Assembly: GCF_000428945.1 (NCBI RefSeq)
Contig: NZ_AUAX01000001.1
Span: 372,001-436,000 of the forward strand
Origin: Hamadaea tsunoensis DSM 44101
GTDB taxonomy: Bacteria > Actinomycetota > Actinomycetes > Mycobacteriales > Micromonosporaceae
Reading direction: 5' to 3'
Length of the DNA: 64,000 bases
Below the pieces are notes generated by a model. It was not told the DNA's origin. It was given only the letters and a program-made list of their open reading frames with translations, and searched no databases. Below, piece after piece: positions 24,775 through 32,527 of the stretch. Positions within the stretch are counted from its first letter, which is position 1. Every line of letters begins with the position of its first letter. A program made the position numbers and the translations under genes.

Positions 24775-26334
24775 ATGGCCAAGAAGAAGCCCATCCGACG
24801 CCGCGACGCGATCACACCCGAGTCCCTCCTCCGCGTGGCGATATACACACGGAGGTCGACCGACGACGAACACCAGCCCTACTCGATCGAGGCGCAGACC
24901 CACCGGTTGGAAGCGTATGTGGCGAGTCAGCCGGGCTGGCAGATCAGCGCGAGCTACACCGACGATGCCTCCGGCGCGACGCTCGACCGCCCGGGACTGC
25001 GTGACGCTCTGACAGCTGCCCGCGACCGGCGATTCGATCTTCTGCTCGTGTACCGCCTCGATCGGTTCAGCCGTCGCATCGCCGACCTCGCGAACCTCAT
25101 GGACGAGCTGGATGCCGCGGGCGTGCACTTCCGGTCGGCCACCGAACCGTTCGACACGTCCAGCGCGGCCGGCCGCTTGTTCGTGCAGATGCTCGGAGCC
25201 TTCGCGGAGTTCGAGCGCGAGGTCATCATCGATCGCGTCATCAGCGGCATGGAGCGCAAGGCGGCCAAGGGCGAGTGGACATACGGCCCACGCCCCTATG
25301 GCTACACCGTCGACCCCACGACACAGCGCCTGTTGCCCCACCTCGACGAGGCGCCGGTGGTTCGCGAGATCTTCGAGCTGTACGCGCGCGTCGGCCTCGG
25401 CACGCGGGCGATCGCCGAGCGGCTGAACACGCAGGGCAGGCGTACCAAGAACGGCAAGCCGTTCTCCGGGCACACCGTGATCAGAATGCTCGTCAACCGG
25501 CTCTATCTGGGCGAGGTCGGGTTCCGGGAGGTCGTCGTTCCCGACGCGCACGAGGCGCTTGTCGACGAGGATCTGTTCCTCCGATGTCAGGCCGTCCTCA
25601 GCAAGCGGACCGATCCGCACTCATCGCGAGCCGCCGCGAACTCCGACTACCAGCTCACCGGCCTGATCACCTGTCCCGAATGCGGACACGGGTACGTTGG
25701 CACGTCCGCGACCGGCAAGCTCCGCCGCTACCGCTACTACACCTGCTTCAGCCGCGCCCGCTACGGCACCGCAGGCTGCACCGCCAGCCGCATCGACGCC
25801 GACCTCCTGGAGCAAGCGGTCAACCGAGCGCTTCTCGACCTGCTGGCCGACACCGATCTGATCATCGACGTCGTCGAGGCCGAGTGGGCGGTCCGCGCCC
25901 AGGACACGGCCAAGCAGCGCGAGGAGCTGGCCGGCATCTCCGGCCAGATCGCCGCCGCCGAGACCGCCGTCGACCGCTACCTCGCCGCGTTCGAAACCGG
26001 CGCCCTCGACGAGCGCACCTGCGGCCACCGCATCCGCGATCTTCATATCAAGATCGACCAGCTCACGGTACGCCGAGACGAACTGACAGCTCTCGTACAG
26101 TACGACCAGGCACGCGTACGCCCGGAAGACATCGCTCAAACCCGAGCGGAGCTGGCTCACGTGCTGGAGCATGGGGAGAACGGAGCGAAGAAGGCGATCA
26201 TCGAGGCGCACGTCGCCGAGATCAAGATCGACGGTCGGGATCTGATCCCTACATTCATGGTCCCCTATGAATTTCGCACAGGGGGCCAGGTTGTGGGGCG
26301 GGCGGGGCTCGAACCCGCGACCGAGGGATTATGA
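24775..26334 (+). CDS. Large serine recombinase (site-specific integrase)
   Basis: A 519-aa recombinase. The resolvase domain has the nucleophile Ser28 in AIYTRRSTDDE and conserved LLLVYRLDRFSRR and GAFAEFEREV. A recombinase domain follows (about 175-280). Next come a zinc-ribbon (CPECGHGY and later YYTCFSRARYGTAGC) and a coiled coil (about 375-440). The last codons (GRAGLEPATEGL) lie inside the tRNA-Met gene on the opposite strand, so the coding end is formed by the attachment site. It should catalyse integration into and excision from that tRNA. Confidence 0.93.
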   Translation: MAKKKPIRRRDAITPESLLRVAIYTRRSTDDEHQPYSIEAQTHRLEAYVASQPGWQISASYTDDASGATLDRPGLRDALTAARDRRFDLLLVYRLDRFSRRIADLANLMDELDAAGVHFRSATEPFDTSSAAGRLFVQMLGAFAEFEREVIIDRVISGMERKAAKGEWTYGPRPYGYTVDPTTQRLLPHLDEAPVVREIFELYARVGLGTRAIAERLNTQGRRTKNGKPFSGHTVIRMLVNRLYLGEVGFREVVVPDAHEALVDEDLFLRCQAVLSKRTDPHSSRAAANSDYQLTGLITCPECGHGYVGTSATGKLRRYRYYTCFSRARYGTAGCTASRIDADLLEQAVNRALLDLLADTDLIIDVVEAEWAVRAQDTAKQREELAGISGQIAAAETAVDRYLAAFETGALDERTCGHRIRDLHIKIDQLTVRRDELTALVQYDQARVRPEDIAQTRAELAHVLEHGENGAKKAIIEAHVAEIKIDGRDLIPTFMVPYEFRTGGQVVGRAGLEPATEGL

Positions 26335-26367
26335 GTCCCCTGCTCTGACCGGCTGAGCTACCGCCCC
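26294..26367 (-). tRNA. tRNA-Met (anticodon CAT)
   Basis: A 74-base cloverleaf on the minus strand: acceptor GGGGCGG pairing with CCGCCCC, D-arm GCTC-GAGC, anticodon stem GGGGA/TCCCT with loop CTCATAA, and T-arm GCGGG-TTCGAGC-CCCGC. CCA is not encoded. Anticodon CAT makes it Met, although an Ile2 (lysidine) identity cannot be excluded from sequence alone. It is the integration target of the element to its left. Confidence 0.93.
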
Positions 26368-26462
26368 GGCACAGCGCCTCCGGGTACGCCCGGGGGCTCG
26401 CGTGCGCCTAGCGTAGCCGGACTGTCGCGCCGATTTCACCCGCCATCCCGTCGCTGCCGCGC

Positions 26463-26509
26463 TTTACACCCTCGGGTGCCCGCGCTATAGTGGAATGGAA
26501 CGTTCCGTT
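26463..26509 (+). promoter_or_regulatory. Promoter with palindromic operator before the DinB-fold gene
   Basis: TTTACA (26463-26468), a 17-bp spacer and TATAGT (26486-26491) form a near-consensus promoter. Just downstream, AATGGAACGTTCCGTT (26494-26509) is a 16-bp palindrome with one mismatched pair, placed over the expected transcription start. This is a classic position for a TetR-type repressor, though no such gene is adjacent. Confidence 0.6.
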
Positions 26510-26547
26510 CTGCAGGTTGAACAGCACCGCGAGCAAGGGAGACACCC

Positions 26548-27126
26548 ATGACCACCAGCGGCTTCAGCATTCTCGACCGGGCTCACGACGCACTGCGCAG
26601 TGCGACTTCCGGCGTACGCGACTGGGGTGTCGGGTCGCCGTGCGATCAGTGGACGGTGGCGCAGGTTCTGCAGCACGCGGCCGGCGACCAGATCGCGTAC
26701 GCGGCGGCGATCACGGGTGGGGCCGGGCCGGCGGAGAATCCGTTCACGCCTTCGGGGCACATCGAGGGCGAGCCCGCGGCCCTGATCGAGGAGGCTATCG
26801 GGCGGTCGGCGGCGGCGTTCGCGACGTTGAGTGCCGGGCAGGCGGATGTGCCGACGCCGATTCCGCCGCATGCGATGAGCGCGGAGATGGCGGCCGGGGC
26901 GGCGGCGATGGACGCGGCTGTGCACGCGTGGGACATCGCGGTCGCGACCGGGCAGGCGTCGCCGCTGGACGATGATATGGCGGCGGAGCTGCTGCCGGTC
27001 GCCAGGGAGCTGGTCGAGCCGCTGCGGGGGTGGGGCGCCTTCAAGGCCGCGATCGACGCGCCGGCCGCCGGGGCCGCGGCGGAATTGCTGCTCTTCCTGG
27101 GCCGCCGCCCGGAGTGGCAGGCCTGA
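26548..27126 (+). CDS. DinB/MDMPI-fold protein (TIGR03086-like)
   Basis: A 192-aa protein typical of the actinobacterial TIGR03086 group related to mycothiol-dependent maleylpyruvate isomerase. It shows CDQWTVAQVLQHAAGDQIAY near residue 33 and DAAVHAWDIAVATGQ near 128. Both histidines (in LQHAAGDQ and VHAWD) are positioned as metal ligands of the DinB four-helix bundle. Possibly a thiol transferase using mycothiol; substrate unknown. The ribosome site (CAAGGGAG) is suitable and a strong operator-bearing promoter precedes it. Confidence 0.8.
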   Translation: MTTSGFSILDRAHDALRSATSGVRDWGVGSPCDQWTVAQVLQHAAGDQIAYAAAITGGAGPAENPFTPSGHIEGEPAALIEEAIGRSAAAFATLSAGQADVPTPIPPHAMSAEMAAGAAAMDAAVHAWDIAVATGQASPLDDDMAAELLPVARELVEPLRGWGAFKAAIDAPAAGAAAELLLFLGRRPEWQA

Positions 27127-27170
27127 GCCGGCCGCCCGCGGCTCGGGTGCGGACTCGGCCGCACCCGACC

Positions 27171-27253
27171 CCTGATCCCGTTTGGATCAGGGATCGCCAC
27201 GTAATCATGGGCCATGATTCGGGTGATTTCCCTGATCCAAACGGGATCAGGGG
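27171..27253. repeat. Palindromic repeat family P1, copy 1
   Basis: An 83-bp nested palindrome: outer arms CCTGATCCCGTTTGGATCAG (27171-27190) and their exact complement (27232-27251), with an inner palindrome AATCATGGGCCATGATT. Similar copies occur at 41861-41942 and 55581-55658, and a half copy at 31411. Confidence 0.85.
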
Positions 27254-27396
27254 GGTTCCGCCCGCGGAGCGCGGCGGCTTCCTGCGGGATCAGGGGAATT
27301 TGAGCGGGCGGAATTCAGCCGAACGGTGCACTCCCCCGGCCCCACGGCGGACTCTTGTCGGCGTACTGTGACCGGCAGACTCCTTGAGCATCGTGG

Positions 27397-28788
27397 ATGT
27401 CCCATGAGGAGGAAGAGTCGTCGCCGATGGACCTGAACGACAACGGCACACTGGCCGGAATCGCCGGCACGGGCCGGTTCGACCTGGGGACGTACTTCCT
27501 CGCCGCACCACCGGCGGCACCGGTGGCCAACGCCTATTGGGTACGCTTCCACGGCTCCACGATCGGCGTCGCCCTCTCGTTGATGAAATACGCCGCGGAG
27601 CGGGTCGCGTACGCGGATCTCGGGCAGTTGACCGAGGGCGAGAAGACGATCCTGATGCGGCACCGCGCGAACGGGCAGCCGATCTTCTCGGCCGGCGCGG
27701 CGGCACCGATCCAGTCCCGGGAGTTCCTCGGGGCCCGGCAGGCGTGGCTGGATCTGCGGGTGGCCCGGGGCGTACTGCTGGATTCGCAGCAGGCCGACGG
27801 GTTCGACTGGGACGTGCCGGAGGCCGTCGGGTCGGCGTTCTCGGCGGTCTCGGTGTGGGCGAACCGGCTGTTCGGCGAGCGGGACGGGCTGGAGAAGACC
27901 GGGCTCGGCGACGGCTCGACGATGGGCTACGTCATGCTCGCCGGCGAACGGGTCACCACGCGGCTGCTGTGGGAGTGCGCCGCCGCGATCGACGCGTACC
28001 TGGGGATCGAGCAGGGGGATCCGGCGCATCTGCAGGGGTCGGCCGGCGCGCCGCTCCGGGCGCTCGCCAAGGCTCTCGAATTGAGCCAGGACCATCTCGT
28101 CCCGGCGCTCGTGACGACGCTGGCCCTCATCGACTTCGCGGTCAACCCGCCGGTGCCGCCGTTCCTCACCAACGAGGAGGCCAAGACGCTGCAGTGGCGC
28201 GACATCTATCCCCCGCTGCGCTTCGCCCGGGCCTGCAACGGGGTGAAGAAGGTCGGCGTGCTCAGTCGCGTACCGGACGACGAGGAACTGCGCATCTATC
28301 TCGAACACGTACGCGACGCCGCCGGGCTGCCGCGTACCAACGGCGCCGGGGTGTTCGCCGGGCGGTCCCCGCACTACGATCTCGCCGCGCCGTTCGTGTT
28401 CGGCAGCGTCAAGCCCGGTTCGCTGGACGCGGACTACCAGGCGTACATCGCCTGGGCGCAGCAGCGGCTGTGGCGGCTGCGGGACGAGCATCCGGCCGCG
28501 ATCGCGTACCTCGGGGTGCACGGGCGGGAGATCAAGGAGGCGGGCGGCTGGTTCGAGACGCCCTATTTCGGCAGCGCGCAGGACGTGTACCGCTGGTCCG
28601 AGGACCTGCCGCAGGGGGTGGCCGCCCAGTACGGGGTCTCGGTCGCGCTGTATCAGACGCTGCACGATCTCGTCTCCAATACAGGGCCGCTGCGCAGGCA
28701 CTTCGTGCCGCCCGCGAGCTATCCCGCCGACTTCTGGGACGGTATCGAGAACTCGGTGAAACGCAGCTTCGGCGAACTGCCGTCCTGA
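27397..28788 (+). CDS. Hypothetical protein, 463 aa
   Basis: Not recognised. A soluble protein with no signal peptide or membrane span. Short Asp/Glu-rich start (MSHEEEESSPMDLND), mixed alpha/beta body, several Trp/Tyr clusters toward the C-terminus (WFETPYFGSAQDVYRW). An internal ATG at 27427 is the alternative start; neither has a well-spaced ribosome site (AGGAGG at 27406 lies between them). It appears monocistronic, converging on the antiporter gene. Confidence 0.65.
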   Translation: MSHEEEESSPMDLNDNGTLAGIAGTGRFDLGTYFLAAPPAAPVANAYWVRFHGSTIGVALSLMKYAAERVAYADLGQLTEGEKTILMRHRANGQPIFSAGAAAPIQSREFLGARQAWLDLRVARGVLLDSQQADGFDWDVPEAVGSAFSAVSVWANRLFGERDGLEKTGLGDGSTMGYVMLAGERVTTRLLWECAAAIDAYLGIEQGDPAHLQGSAGAPLRALAKALELSQDHLVPALVTTLALIDFAVNPPVPPFLTNEEAKTLQWRDIYPPLRFARACNGVKKVGVLSRVPDDEELRIYLEHVRDAAGLPRTNGAGVFAGRSPHYDLAAPFVFGSVKPGSLDADYQAYIAWAQQRLWRLRDEHPAAIAYLGVHGREIKEAGGWFETPYFGSAQDVYRWSEDLPQGVAAQYGVSVALYQTLHDLVSNTGPLRRHFVPPASYPADFWDGIENSVKRSFGELPS

Positions 28789-28801
28789 GCCGAGGACTGT
28801 C

Positions 28802-29962
28802 CTATGCGGACTGCCGCTGTACGCGTACTGCCAGGATAGCGACGAGACGCGCGGCGACGGGACCGGCGACGGCGAGGATCAGCACGTAGGCCGCCGCCAG
28901 GGGACCCAGCTGGGGCGCGGTGCCGGCGGCGACCGCGAGACCGGCGATGACGATGTTGAACTCGCCGCGCGGCAGCAGCGCGGCGCCGGCGCGCAACCGG
29001 CCGGGGCGCCCGATGCCCGCGCGGCGGGCGGCCCACCAGCCGGTGGCCATCTTGGTCAGCACGCCCGCGAGCGCGAGCAGGAGCGCGGCGCCCGCGACCG
29101 GCGGCAGTGCCTGGGGGTTGGTGTGCAGGCCGAAGAAGACGAAGAAGACGGCCGCGAACAGGTCCCGCAGCGGCAGCAGCAGCTGGCGCGCGGTGTGCGC
29201 GAGCGGGCCGGACAGCGCGATGCCGACCAGGAAGGCGCCGACGGCGGCCGAGACCTGCAGCTTCTGCGCGATTCCCGCGACCAGCACGGTCAGGCCGAGC
29301 ACCTTGAGCAGCAGCACTTCCTCGCTGGGCGAGGCGACGAACCGCTCGACCAGGTGGCCGAACCGCAGTGCCACGATCAGGATCACCGTGATGGTGGCCG
29401 CGGCGATGCCGAGCGTGACCGCGCCCAGCAGCAGGCTCGCGCCGGCCAGCAGGGCGGTGAGAATGGGCAGGTAGACGGCCATCGTCAGGTCTTCGAAGAC
29501 CAGCAGCGAGAGCACGATCGGCGTCTCACGGTTGCCCAGCCAGCCGAGGTCGGAGACGACCTTCGCGGTGATGCCCGACGAGGTCACGTAGGTGATGCCG
29601 CCCAGCGCGACCGCCGCGACCGGCCCCCAGCCCAGCAGCAGCGCGGCGATCACGCCCGGCGCCGCGTTCAGGACCAGGTCAACCAGGCCGCCCAGCCAGT
29701 TCGTACGCAGCGTGCCGACCAGCTCCGGCGCCGTGTACTCCAGACCCAGCGTGAACAGCAGCAGGATCACGCCGATCTCCGCGCCGGTCGCCGTGAACTC
29801 CTCGCTCGTCGTCAGCGGCAGGATGCCGCCGTGCCCGAACGCCAGGCCCGCGAGCAGGTACAACGGGATCGGCGAGATGCTCCACCGCCAGCTCACGGCC
29901 GCGAGCAGGCCCAGCCCCAGGATCACCGCACCGAGCTCGACCAGCACGCTCGCTTCGTGCAT
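28802..29962 (-). CDS. Cation:proton antiporter, CPA2 family (KhtU-like)
   Basis: A 386-aa membrane protein with about 12 hydrophobic segments. CPA2 features are visible: a glycine-rich start (LAGLAFGHGGILP), VSDLGWLGNRETPIVLSLLV with the downstream FEDLTM acidic motif, and FFGLHTNPQ. Starts by ATGA overlap with the TrkA-C regulator gene, the arrangement of KhtT-KhtU K+/H+ antiporters. It likely exports K+ (or Na+) in exchange for protons in alkaline pH or osmotic adaptation. Confidence 0.85.
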   Translation of the reverse strand: MHEASVLVELGAVILGLGLLAAVSWRWSISPIPLYLLAGLAFGHGGILPLTTSEEFTATGAEIGVILLLFTLGLEYTAPELVGTLRTNWLGGLVDLVLNAAPGVIAALLLGWGPVAAVALGGITYVTSSGITAKVVSDLGWLGNRETPIVLSLLVFEDLTMAVYLPILTALLAGASLLLGAVTLGIAAATITVILIVALRFGHLVERFVASPSEEVLLLKVLGLTVLVAGIAQKLQVSAAVGAFLVGIALSGPLAHTARQLLLPLRDLFAAVFFVFFGLHTNPQALPPVAGAALLLALAGVLTKMATGWWAARRAGIGRPGRLRAGAALLPRGEFNIVIAGLAVAAGTAPQLGPLAAAYVLILAVAGPVAARLVAILAVRVQRQSA

Positions 29963-30444
29963 CAGCCTGCCCCGAGCAGATCGGCCACGCCCTGCGTACC
30001 GTCGGACGTGCCGACCGCCACGACGACGTCACCCGCCCGGAAACCGAAGTCCGGTCGCGGGCTCGTCACCACCTCCGGGCCGCGCAGCACGGCCACGATC
30101 GAGGCTCCTGTACGCGTACGCGCCTGGGTGTCGCCCAGCGTCCGGCCGTCGTAAGGCGAACCGGCCGCGATGGCCACCTGCACGGTCACCAGACCGGTGA
30201 CCTGCTGCTGCAACTCGGCGAGCCGCTCGACGATCCGCGAGGTACCCAGCAGCTCGGCGACCCCGTTGGCCTCGTCCGGCGTCAGCATCAGCGACGCGAC
30301 GGCGCTGTCGGGATCGTGCGGGTCGTAGACGACGAGATCACGACGCCCGCCGTGATGCGAGATGACCGCCGCGCGCTGCCCGCGGGCGGTCCGGAAATCG
30401 TGGCGCAGGCCCACTCCGGGCAGGGCGGTACGCTCCACGTCCAC
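29962..30444 (-). CDS. TrkA-C domain antiporter regulatory subunit (KhtT-like)
   Basis: A 160-aa protein; GTG 30444 is chosen because GGGAGGAG precedes it and the longer frame is not needed. The N-terminal part (VERTALPGVGLRHDF) and the C-terminal TrkA-C domain (about residues 75-155, with RTRTGASIVAVLRG and FRAGDVVVAVGTSDG) match KhtT, which gates the antiporter by binding a nucleotide or sensing pH. Translationally coupled to the antiporter. Confidence 0.85.
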   Translation of the reverse strand: MDVERTALPGVGLRHDFRTARGQRAAVISHHGGRRDLVVYDPHDPDSAVASLMLTPDEANGVAELLGTSRIVERLAELQQQVTGLVTVQVAIAAGSPYDGRTLGDTQARTRTGASIVAVLRGPEVVTSPRPDFGFRAGDVVVAVGTSDGTQGVADLLGAG

Positions 30445-30552
30445 GGCCGGCTCCTCCCAGTCCGAAGATGGCCATTGCCCCAGCCGGTGAAGCTGGAGCA
30501 ATGGCCACAGTCTACGCGTACCGGGTGGGTCGGGCGGTTGTGGCTTGCTTTG

Positions 30553-30612
30553 GGCCTTACTTCGAGCGGCCTTACTTTGAGCGGGCTTACTTCGAGGGGC
30601 CTTACTTCGAGG
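30553..30612. repeat. 15-bp tandem repeat, four units
   Basis: Units of consensus GGCCTTACTTCGAGS at 30553, 30568, 30583 and 30598. The last unit contains the stop codon of the small membrane protein at 30602. The array lies between that gene and the antiporter regulator. Confidence 0.85.
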
Positions 30613-30799
30613 GGGTGGGCGTGGTGCATTCGATCTTCGGGTTGACGCCCACGTAGTTCAACGGGCCGGCGATCACCGTGACGATCGTGTTGCCGGCCTT
30701 CGCGCAGTTCGTGTCGCTGCTGTTGAAATATCCACGCTGGCCGGCGGCGATGGCTCCGATGACAAGCCAGATGACGACGACTACGGCTCCGATGCGCAT
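30602..30799 (-). CDS. Small single-TM protein, unknown
   Basis: A 65-aa protein starting at ATG 30799, preceded by AAGGAGGAATGGA. One membrane helix (IGAVVVVIWLVIGAIAAGQRG) and a short exported tail with two cysteines (TNCAKAGNTI and PKIECTTPTPSK) that could form a disulfide. A longer frame to 30928 lacks ribosome-site support. Function unknown. Confidence 0.6.
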   Translation of the reverse strand: MRIGAVVVVIWLVIGAIAAGQRGYFNSSDTNCAKAGNTIVTVIAGPLNYVGVNPKIECTTPTPSK

Positions 30800-31243
30800 T
30801 CCATTCCTCCTTATGACCCGACGGTCATACCCCGCGTCTCCCTCCTTCAACCATCTGTCCATAGTGGTCGCTCGCTCGGCCTCGGTCGGCCGGTCCATGA
30901 TCTGGTTTGGAACAGAAATATCGTGCACCTCTCATGATCAGTGCGCCGATCATGAAGCAGGGGAAAAGCGCCCGGGAGGGTTGCCCGATATGGGGGCTTG
31001 GCTGCCAGCAGGCCGGGTGATCGTCGGCGGGTGGGATGTAGTTTTCGGGCCTGTCCCTCGATCGTTTGCGGCAGGGATGTTGATAGGGGAGGGTTTTTCT
31101 ACATCAGTAGCGCTTTGGATCTTGGATGGGGGCTGGATTTCTACATCTCAGCCGCCGTGGATCACGCCCGAGCCCCTCCGCCTCCGCCGGTTGCCCGCGC
31201 TGTGGGACAGATCTTCCGGCAGGTGGACCGTGGCCGCCGTTTT

Positions 31244-31393
31244 CTTGATCATTTACGGCTGAGGTGTCATTTCCAGCCCACCTTGCATGATCGTTTACGC
31301 GCCTGGTGCAACCAGGAGCCGTCCACGCACCCCGGAACCGTAAATGATCATGCAGTCGTCGGCCGTTTTCGCACCTCGCCCGTAAACGATCAC
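31244..31393. repeat. Palindromic repeat family P2, copy 1
   Basis: About 150 bp with nested inverted arms: outer TGATCATTTACGGCTGAGG at 31244 against CGTAAACGATCA ending near 31391, and inner TGCATGATCGTTTACGCG against CCGTAAATGATCATGCA. A second copy with the same nested layout is at 57151-57297. Confidence 0.75.
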
Positions 31394-31410
31394 CTTCTCC
31401 GGCAGGGAGG

Positions 31411-31429
31411 CGATCCAAACGGGATCATG
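31411..31429. repeat. Half copy of repeat P1
   Basis: GATCCAAACGGGATCATGG matches one arm of the P1 palindrome. The other arm is absent, so this is a truncated copy. Confidence 0.6.
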
Positions 31430-31475
31430 GGATGGGAGCACCGGGGTGGGAGTGTTGCTGGGGGAGGATGGGGGG

Positions 31476-31973
31476 GTGCGGGTTGTGGTGATCGCGGATA
31501 CGCATCTGCCCAAGCGGGCTCGGGATCTGCCGGCGGTGGTGTGGGCGGCGATCGACGACGCCGACGTCACGGTGCACGCCGGCGACTGGGTCGACGCGGC
31601 GGCGCTCGGCGCGATCGAGGCGCGTACGCCGAGGCTGGTCGGCGTGTACGGGAACAACGACGGCCCCGAACTGCGGCTGCGGTTGCCGGAGATCGCCCGG
31701 GCCGAGCTGGCCGGCGTACGCGTGGCGGTCGTGCACGAGACCGGCGCCAAGGAAGGCCGGGAGAAGCGGTGCGACCTGCGGTTTCCCGATGCGGATCTGC
31801 TCGTCTTCGGACATTCGCACATCCCGTGGGATTCGACCACGCCGGGCGGGCTGCGGCTGCTCAATCCGGGTTCGCCGACCGACCGGCGGCGGCAGGCGTA
31901 CGCGACGTTCCTGACGATGGACCTCGCCGGTGGCCGGATCGAGTCGGTGGCACTGCATAGGATCGAGCGATGA
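31476..31973 (+). CDS. YfcE/MJ0936-type metallophosphoesterase
   Basis: A 165-aa phosphoesterase from GTG 31476 (GGGGGAGG upstream). Metal-binding boxes are in order: VVIADTHLP (D-x-H), VHAGDWVD (GD), VYGNNDG (GNxD), VHETG (H) and FGHSHIP (GHSH). Acts on phosphodiesters with two divalent metals; natural substrate unknown. The stop overlaps the start of the next gene (ATGA), so the two are an operon. Confidence 0.88.
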   Translation: MRVVVIADTHLPKRARDLPAVVWAAIDDADVTVHAGDWVDAAALGAIEARTPRLVGVYGNNDGPELRLRLPEIARAELAGVRVAVVHETGAKEGREKRCDLRFPDADLLVFGHSHIPWDSTTPGGLRLLNPGSPTDRRRQAYATFLTMDLAGGRIESVALHRIER

Positions 31974-32398
31974 ACGCTGAGGACGTGCGGCGGCTGGGCG
32001 TACGCCTGCCGGAGGCGGTCGAGGGCGGCGATCCCGAGCGGGTCGGGCTGAGCGTACGCGGGAAGGGCTTCGCCTGGACCTTCACGGAGCGACCGGAACC
32101 CCGTGCTCCGAAGGAGCCGGTGATCGGGGTGCTGGCGATCCGGTGCACGGCGGCGGACAAGGAGTCGCTGCTCGCCGCGGACCCGGACAAGTTCTTCACC
32201 ACCGACCACTACCGCGGGTTCCCCGCCGTTCTGGTGCGGCTAGACCGGGTGGACGAGGCCGAGCTCTGGGAGTTGCTCGTCGAGGGCTGGCGCTGCCAGG
32301 TGCCGAAGCGCATGGCAAAGGAGTTCGACGCGAAGGAGTTCGGCGCGAAGGAGTTCGACGCGCGGGAGTCCGACGCCGCCGCTGAGATCATCGATTAA
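31970..32398 (+). CDS. MmcQ/YjbR-family DNA-binding-like protein with repeated tail
   Basis: A 142-aa protein. Residues 1-115 fit the MmcQ/YjbR fold (VRRLGVRLPEAVEGGD near the start; PDKFFTTDHYRGFPAVLVRL near 70). The C-terminal 20 residues are four copies of a pentapeptide like KEFDA, encoded by a 15-bp tandem repeat (32318-32377) and outside the fold. Coupled to the upstream phosphoesterase. Role unknown. Confidence 0.8.
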   Translation: MNAEDVRRLGVRLPEAVEGGDPERVGLSVRGKGFAWTFTERPEPRAPKEPVIGVLAIRCTAADKESLLAADPDKFFTTDHYRGFPAVLVRLDRVDEAELWELLVEGWRCQVPKRMAKEFDAKEFGAKEFDARESDAAAEIID

Positions 32399-32527
32399 CG
32401 CCCATTCGGGGTACGCCGATGCGGCGCCATCCACGCATCTACGCCTATGGTGACAAGCTGTGACCCAGCGGCCGGTGCGAAACGGCATACTGGCGCGAGA
32501 ATCGGACCCCGCCGCCCTGGAGAGCCC

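Larger units (their letters stand above)
10893..26335 (+). mobile_element. Integrative element in tRNA-Met, serine-recombinase type, with defence-like cargo
   Basis: About 15.4 kb bounded on the left by the decayed tRNA 3' half and on the right by an intact tRNA-Met gene into which the recombinase reads. Genes for mobility (serine recombinase, replication-relaxation protein, small accessory ORF, XRE regulators) cluster at the right end and cargo at the left. No FtsK/TraB-type transfer ATPase or replication initiator was recognised, so it may depend on a helper for transfer. Confidence 0.7.
30800..31475. other. Repeat-rich intergenic region
   Basis: About 675 bp without a supported gene. Bases 31092-31160 carry two TTTCTACATC blocks, one followed by TCAGCCGCC, related to repeat family P2. 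Family P2 itself is at 31244-31393 and a half copy of P1 at 31411. The ribosome site of the phosphoesterase (GGGGGAGG) closes the region. Confidence 0.5.

Noticed and set aside
27030-27371. Plus-strand frame running through repeat P1 copy 1
   Set aside because: It overlaps the end of the DinB-fold gene and then only reads the palindrome; no start signal or conserved domain.
28802-30154. Plus-strand frames opposite the antiporter gene
   Set aside because: Gln/Arg/Asp-rich shadow of a membrane protein gene, with no domain resemblance.
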